Of a stretch of 37,161 nt of DNA, positions 34,228-37,161 are shown in pieces; the stretch's first letter is position 1; each line of letters starts with the position of its first letter. The position numbers were made by a program, and so were the translations under genes. The notes beneath the pieces were generated by a model. The model was not told the origin of the DNA, did no database searches, and saw only the letters and a list, made by a program, of their open reading frames with translations. The stretch lies in the NCBI GenBank assembly GCA_016189835.1, contig JACPRU010000062.1, forward strand, positions 1 through 37,161. The letters run 5' to 3'. The DNA is from Deltaproteobacteria bacterium. Its GTDB lineage: Bacteria; Desulfobacterota; Binatia; JACPRU01.

Positions 34228-37161
34228 CTAGCAAAGAAACGGCATCACGAGAAAGCTGTCGCTCGACCAGCCGGCGGTCCCCTGCAGCTCGCGGCTGCGC
34301 CCGAGCCAGCGCTCCGCCTCGACGTCGTCCCCCGCCTCGATCGCCAGGGTGGCCAGGCCATCGTAGCACGGGAACAGCAGCTGAGGCTCGCCGATCTCCT
34401 CCGCCAGCGCGAGCGCCTCCCGGTAGTGTTCGGCGCTGCGCGCCTGATCGCCGCGGCACTGGTAGATCTGCGCCAGGATGACGATCGGGATCGGCAGGTG
34501 GCTGCGCTGGCCGAGGCGGCGGTCGAGGTCGATCGCCGCCTCGGCGGCCTTCACCCCCTCGTCGTAGTCGCCGGCCAGGGTGCAGTGGCCGCCGGCCATC
34601 GCGCAGTACAGCCACGACTGCTGGAGCTGATCGCCGATGCGGCGCGCCAGCTCGAGGCCCTCGCGGCAGTACTCGGCGGAACGGCGGTGGTCGAGCGCAG
34701 CGTACATGACCGCGAGGTTGGTGTACGCGCGACAGGCGAGCGCGCCGAGCCCGTGCGCGAGCGCGGTCTCCAGGCTCTTCTGCACCGTCGAGGCGCCGCC
34801 CTCGAGGTCGCCGCCGCGCGCGCGCGCGACGCCGAGCGTGTTGTAGGCGTGGGAGACGACGTCCGCAGCGTCGAGGGCCTCGCCGAGCGCGAGCGCTTGG
34901 CTCGCCCACTCGGTGGCCCGGCGATTGTCGCCGAGCCGGAAGTGGATGCGTCCGAGCTCCTGGTAGAGCCGCGCCGCGGACGGATCGCGGCGATTCGGGC
35001 CGAGCGCCGCGAGCCCTTCCTCGAGCTCGGCCAGCGCCCGCTCCGTCTGCCCGGCCGCCCAGCGGGCGACGCCGATCTTGCGGTGAAGATCGGCGACCGC
35101 GGTCGCCGCGCCGCCGCTCGCCGCGCCGAGCGCGGCGCTCCAGCGCTCGAGCGCGGCCTGGATCTGTCCGCGCGCGAAGGCGACGTCGCCGAGTCGCTCG
35201 AGAACCGGCCCGCGCTCGGCCGCGAGCGCGGCGTGCGCGTCGGCCAGCGCCAGCGCCTCGGCATAGAGCGCCGCGGCCTCCTCGAAGGCGAACAGGCTCG
35301 CCGCGCGGTCCCCGGCGCGCCTCAGGTAATGCAGCGCCTTGGCGTGGTTGCCGCTCTGCGCATAGTGGCGCGCGAGGTCCTGCAGCACCTCGTCGACGCG
35401 TCCGCCCCACAGGCGCTCGAGCGCCGCTCCGGCGAGCTCGTGCAGCTCGGCGCGCGCCCGCAGTAAGAGGCCGCGGTAGGCGACGTCGCGAATCAGCGGC
35501 TGCGTGAACGCCAGCCGCGGCTCGGGAAACAGTTCCTTTTCGTGCACCAGCTCGAGCGCCACCAGCTCGGCGACGTGGCCGCGAACGTCCTCCCCCGGCG
35601 GCGCCATCGCCTCGAGCAGCCGCAGCGGGAACTCGCGGCCGAGCACCGACGCGCGCTGCAGCGTGCGCTTCAACGGCTCGCGCAGGCGGTCGATGCGCGC
35701 GGACAGCAGGTCGGTGATGGTCTCGGGCACCCCGCGCTCGATCGCCGCCTCGGCAAGGCGCGCCTCGTCGCCGCGCTCGCGCAGGTAGCCGGCCAGCTCC
35801 TCGATGAAGAACGGGTTGCCCTCCGCCCGCGCGATCACCAGCTCGCGCAGCGCCGCCTCCTCCGCACCGGGCAGCAGCGTCTCGGCCATCCGCGCGCTCT
35901 CCTCCATCGACAACGGCTCGAGCGCCAGGCGCTGGTAGAACGTGCGGCCGTGCCAGGACGGGACGTAGCCGGTGCGATGCGTGCAGACCACCAGCACCCG
36001 CCGCTCGGCGAGCGCGTCGATCACCGACCGCAGCGCTTCCTCCGAGCTCGGGTCGACCCACTGCAGATCCTCGACCAGCAGCACCTGGGGCCGATCGTCG
36101 GCGGCCCGGACGACGAGCCCTCTCACCGCCTCGAGGGTGCGGCCCTTGCGCTGCGCGGCATCGAGCCCCTGCGCCTCGAGCTCCGGGGCGGGCAGCGCGA
36201 GCAGCAGCTTGACGTACGGCACGGTCCAGGCCAGCCCGGGATCGAGCTCGGCCACGCGGCTCGCCACCTTCTCGATCTGCGCCGGCTCCGGTTCGCCCTC
36301 CTCGATCGCCAGAATCGCGCGCAGGAAGGCGACGATCAGCCGGAACGGCGCGGCCTCGCCGTGGGGCAGACCGCCCGCGCCGAGAATGCGGCAGTCCGTC
36401 CCCGCCAGGTTGCGGCGCAGCTCGTGGACGAGCCGCGACTTGCCGACACCGGCATCGCCGACGACCGAGACCACCTGCCCCCGCCCACCCCGCGCCCGCT
36501 CGAAGCAATCGAGCAGGAACTTGGCCTCGAGGTCCCGGCCGGCGAGCCGCGTGAGCCCGCGCTCGACCGCGACGTCGAAGCGCGCGCGGCGCGCCCGTTC
36601 GCCGGTCACCACGAAAGCCCGCACCGGCCGGTCGAAGCCCTTCAACGAGATCTCGCCGCGGTCCTCGGTGACGAAGTAGCGGCCCGCCGCACGCCAGGTG
36701 GCTTCGCCGATCGACACCGTGCCCGGACCGCCCGCCTGCTGCAGCCGGGCGGCGAGGTTCACGGTCTCGCCCTGCGCCGTGTAGTCCATGCGCAGGTCGT
36801 CGCCGATCTTGCCGACGACCACCGGACCGGTATTGAGGCCGATGCGCAGGCCGAACTCGAGCCCGCGCGTGCGGCGCAGCTCGGCCGCGTAGCCGGCGAG
36901 CGCCCGCTGCGTCTCGAGGGCGGCGGCCACCGCGCGCACCGCGTGGTCCTCGTGGGCGATCGGCGCGCCGAACAGCGCCATCACCCCGTCGCCGGTGAAC
37001 TGGTTCACCGTGCCCTCGTAGCGATGCACCGCCTCGAGCACGCGCTCGAAGCAGCCGTCCATCACGTCGTGGAGGCGCTCGGGGTCGAGCTTGCTCGCGA
37101 GCGCGGTGAACCCGACGCAGTCGGCGAAGAGCACCGTCACGAGCTTGCGCTCCCCCTCGAG
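34228..37161 (-). CDS. Class III adenylate/guanylate cyclase-AAA ATPase-TPR signalling protein (5' end outside window)
   Basis: The visible part is 977 residues and the frame is open at the right edge, so the N-terminus is missing. Numbered from the edge: a class III cyclase domain (~1-190) with metal Asps D14 (VLFADCVGFT) and D58 (FTGDGVMALFG), and YTAQGETVNLAARL, whose Asn and Arg are the transition-state residues. A putative AAA/NB-ARC-like ATPase (~205-560) has Walker A GDAGVGKSRL (K241) and Walker B LLVEDLQWVD (D365). The rest is TPR-like repeats (~600-960). The valine at the first M-like codon of the window (GTG 37140) is internal, because coding sequence GERKL precedes it. It should make cAMP or cGMP in response to an unknown ligand sensed by the TPR/ATPase part. 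The redoxin gene follows after 22 nt. Confidence 0.92.
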   Translation of the reverse strand, partial: LEGERKLVTVLFADCVGFTALASKLDPERLHDVMDGCFERVLEAVHRYEGTVNQFTGDGVMALFGAPIAHEDHAVRAVAAALETQRALAGYAAELRRTRGLEFGLRIGLNTGPVVVGKIGDDLRMDYTAQGETVNLAARLQQAGGPGTVSIGEATWRAAGRYFVTEDRGEISLKGFDRPVRAFVVTGERARRARFDVAVERGLTRLAGRDLEAKFLLDCFERARGGRGQVVSVVGDAGVGKSRLVHELRRNLAGTDCRILGAGGLPHGEAAPFRLIVAFLRAILAIEEGEPEPAQIEKVASRVAELDPGLAWTVPYVKLLLALPAPELEAQGLDAAQRKGRTLEAVRGLVVRAADDRPQVLLVEDLQWVDPSSEEALRSVIDALAERRVLVVCTHRTGYVPSWHGRTFYQRLALEPLSMEESARMAETLLPGAEEAALRELVIARAEGNPFFIEELAGYLRERGDEARLAEAAIERGVPETITDLLSARIDRLREPLKRTLQRASVLGREFPLRLLEAMAPPGEDVRGHVAELVALELVHEKELFPEPRLAFTQPLIRDVAYRGLLLRARAELHELAGAALERLWGGRVDEVLQDLARHYAQSGNHAKALHYLRRAGDRAASLFAFEEAAALYAEALALADAHAALAAERGPVLERLGDVAFARGQIQAALERWSAALGAASGGAATAVADLHRKIGVARWAAGQTERALAELEEGLAALGPNRRDPSAARLYQELGRIHFRLGDNRRATEWASQALALGEALDAADVVSHAYNTLGVARARGGDLEGGASTVQKSLETALAHGLGALACRAYTNLAVMYAALDHRRSAEYCREGLELARRIGDQLQQSWLYCAMAGGHCTLAGDYDEGVKAAEAAIDLDRRLGQRSHLPIPIVILAQIYQCRGDQARSAEHYREALALAEEIGEPQLLFPCYDGLATLAIEAGDDVEAERWLGRSRELQGTAGWSSDSFLVMPFLC

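Overview
This is a dense, very GC-rich bacterial window (by eye close to 70% GC, not computed). It holds about 27 intact protein genes, one pseudogene fragment and one gene running off the right edge. I see no rRNA, tRNA, CRISPR array, transposase or prophage gene. The gene set points to a Gram-negative, hopanoid-making bacterium with an energised envelope: ExbB/ExbD, a class A PBP, an outer-membrane-type lipoprotein, AlgH, HpnG/HpnH, EI-Ntr and Ku/LigD. A deltaproteobacteria-like lineage (Myxococcota, Desulfobacterota or Binatota) or an Acidobacteriota-like lineage fits, but I cannot resolve the phylum from sequence alone. Most long antisense ORFs are high-GC shadows.

Layout. 1-1.1 kb: a double-HTH regulator abuts a 5'-truncated comM remnant. 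1.1-3.5 kb: a PilB/GspE-type ATPase fused to two zinc ribbons and a response-regulator receiver. 3.6-11.6 kb (minus): a run read as hpnG-hpnH, then cobB (sirtuin), MEMO1-like, DegT aminotransferase, thiD and ptsP, several coupled by ATGA overlaps. 11.8-14.2 kb: PBP1A, meeting an HDAC-like deacetylase tail to tail on a shared CTAG. 15.2-16.9 kb: a small HNH nuclease and threonine synthase. 17-20.3 kb: a lipoprotein diverging from a CaiB-type CoA-transferase, a HemD-like protein and AlgH. 20.3-25.9 kb (minus): a 31-codon ORF, DUF1499 membrane protein, a membrane-anchored vWA protein, a large exported TPR protein, ExbB and ExbD. 26-28.1 kb: DsbA-like thioredoxin-fold protein and citrate synthase. 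28.3-33.5 kb: a cyclic-nucleotide-binding/DUF1003 membrane protein, then MerR-TPR and Ku on minus, divergent from LigD (bacterial NHEJ). 33.6-37.2 kb: a redoxin and a partial class III cyclase-AAA-TPR protein.

Most interesting signal. The vWA-TPR-ExbB-ExbD cluster looks like a TonB/Tol-type proton-motive-force machine in which the transducer carries a vWA domain. The single N-terminal membrane helix of the vWA protein has the Ser-x3-His pattern of TonB/TolA, and ExbB and ExbD keep their catalytic membrane residues. The large TPR protein between them has a near-perfect Shine-Dalgarno but seemingly an AUU start codon.

A second theme is initiation. Several genes without a Shine-Dalgarno (ponA, thrC, cobB, algH, ptsP, perhaps ligD) have a sigma70-like -10 box placed so that transcription would begin at or within a few bases of the start codon, which suggests leaderless mRNAs.
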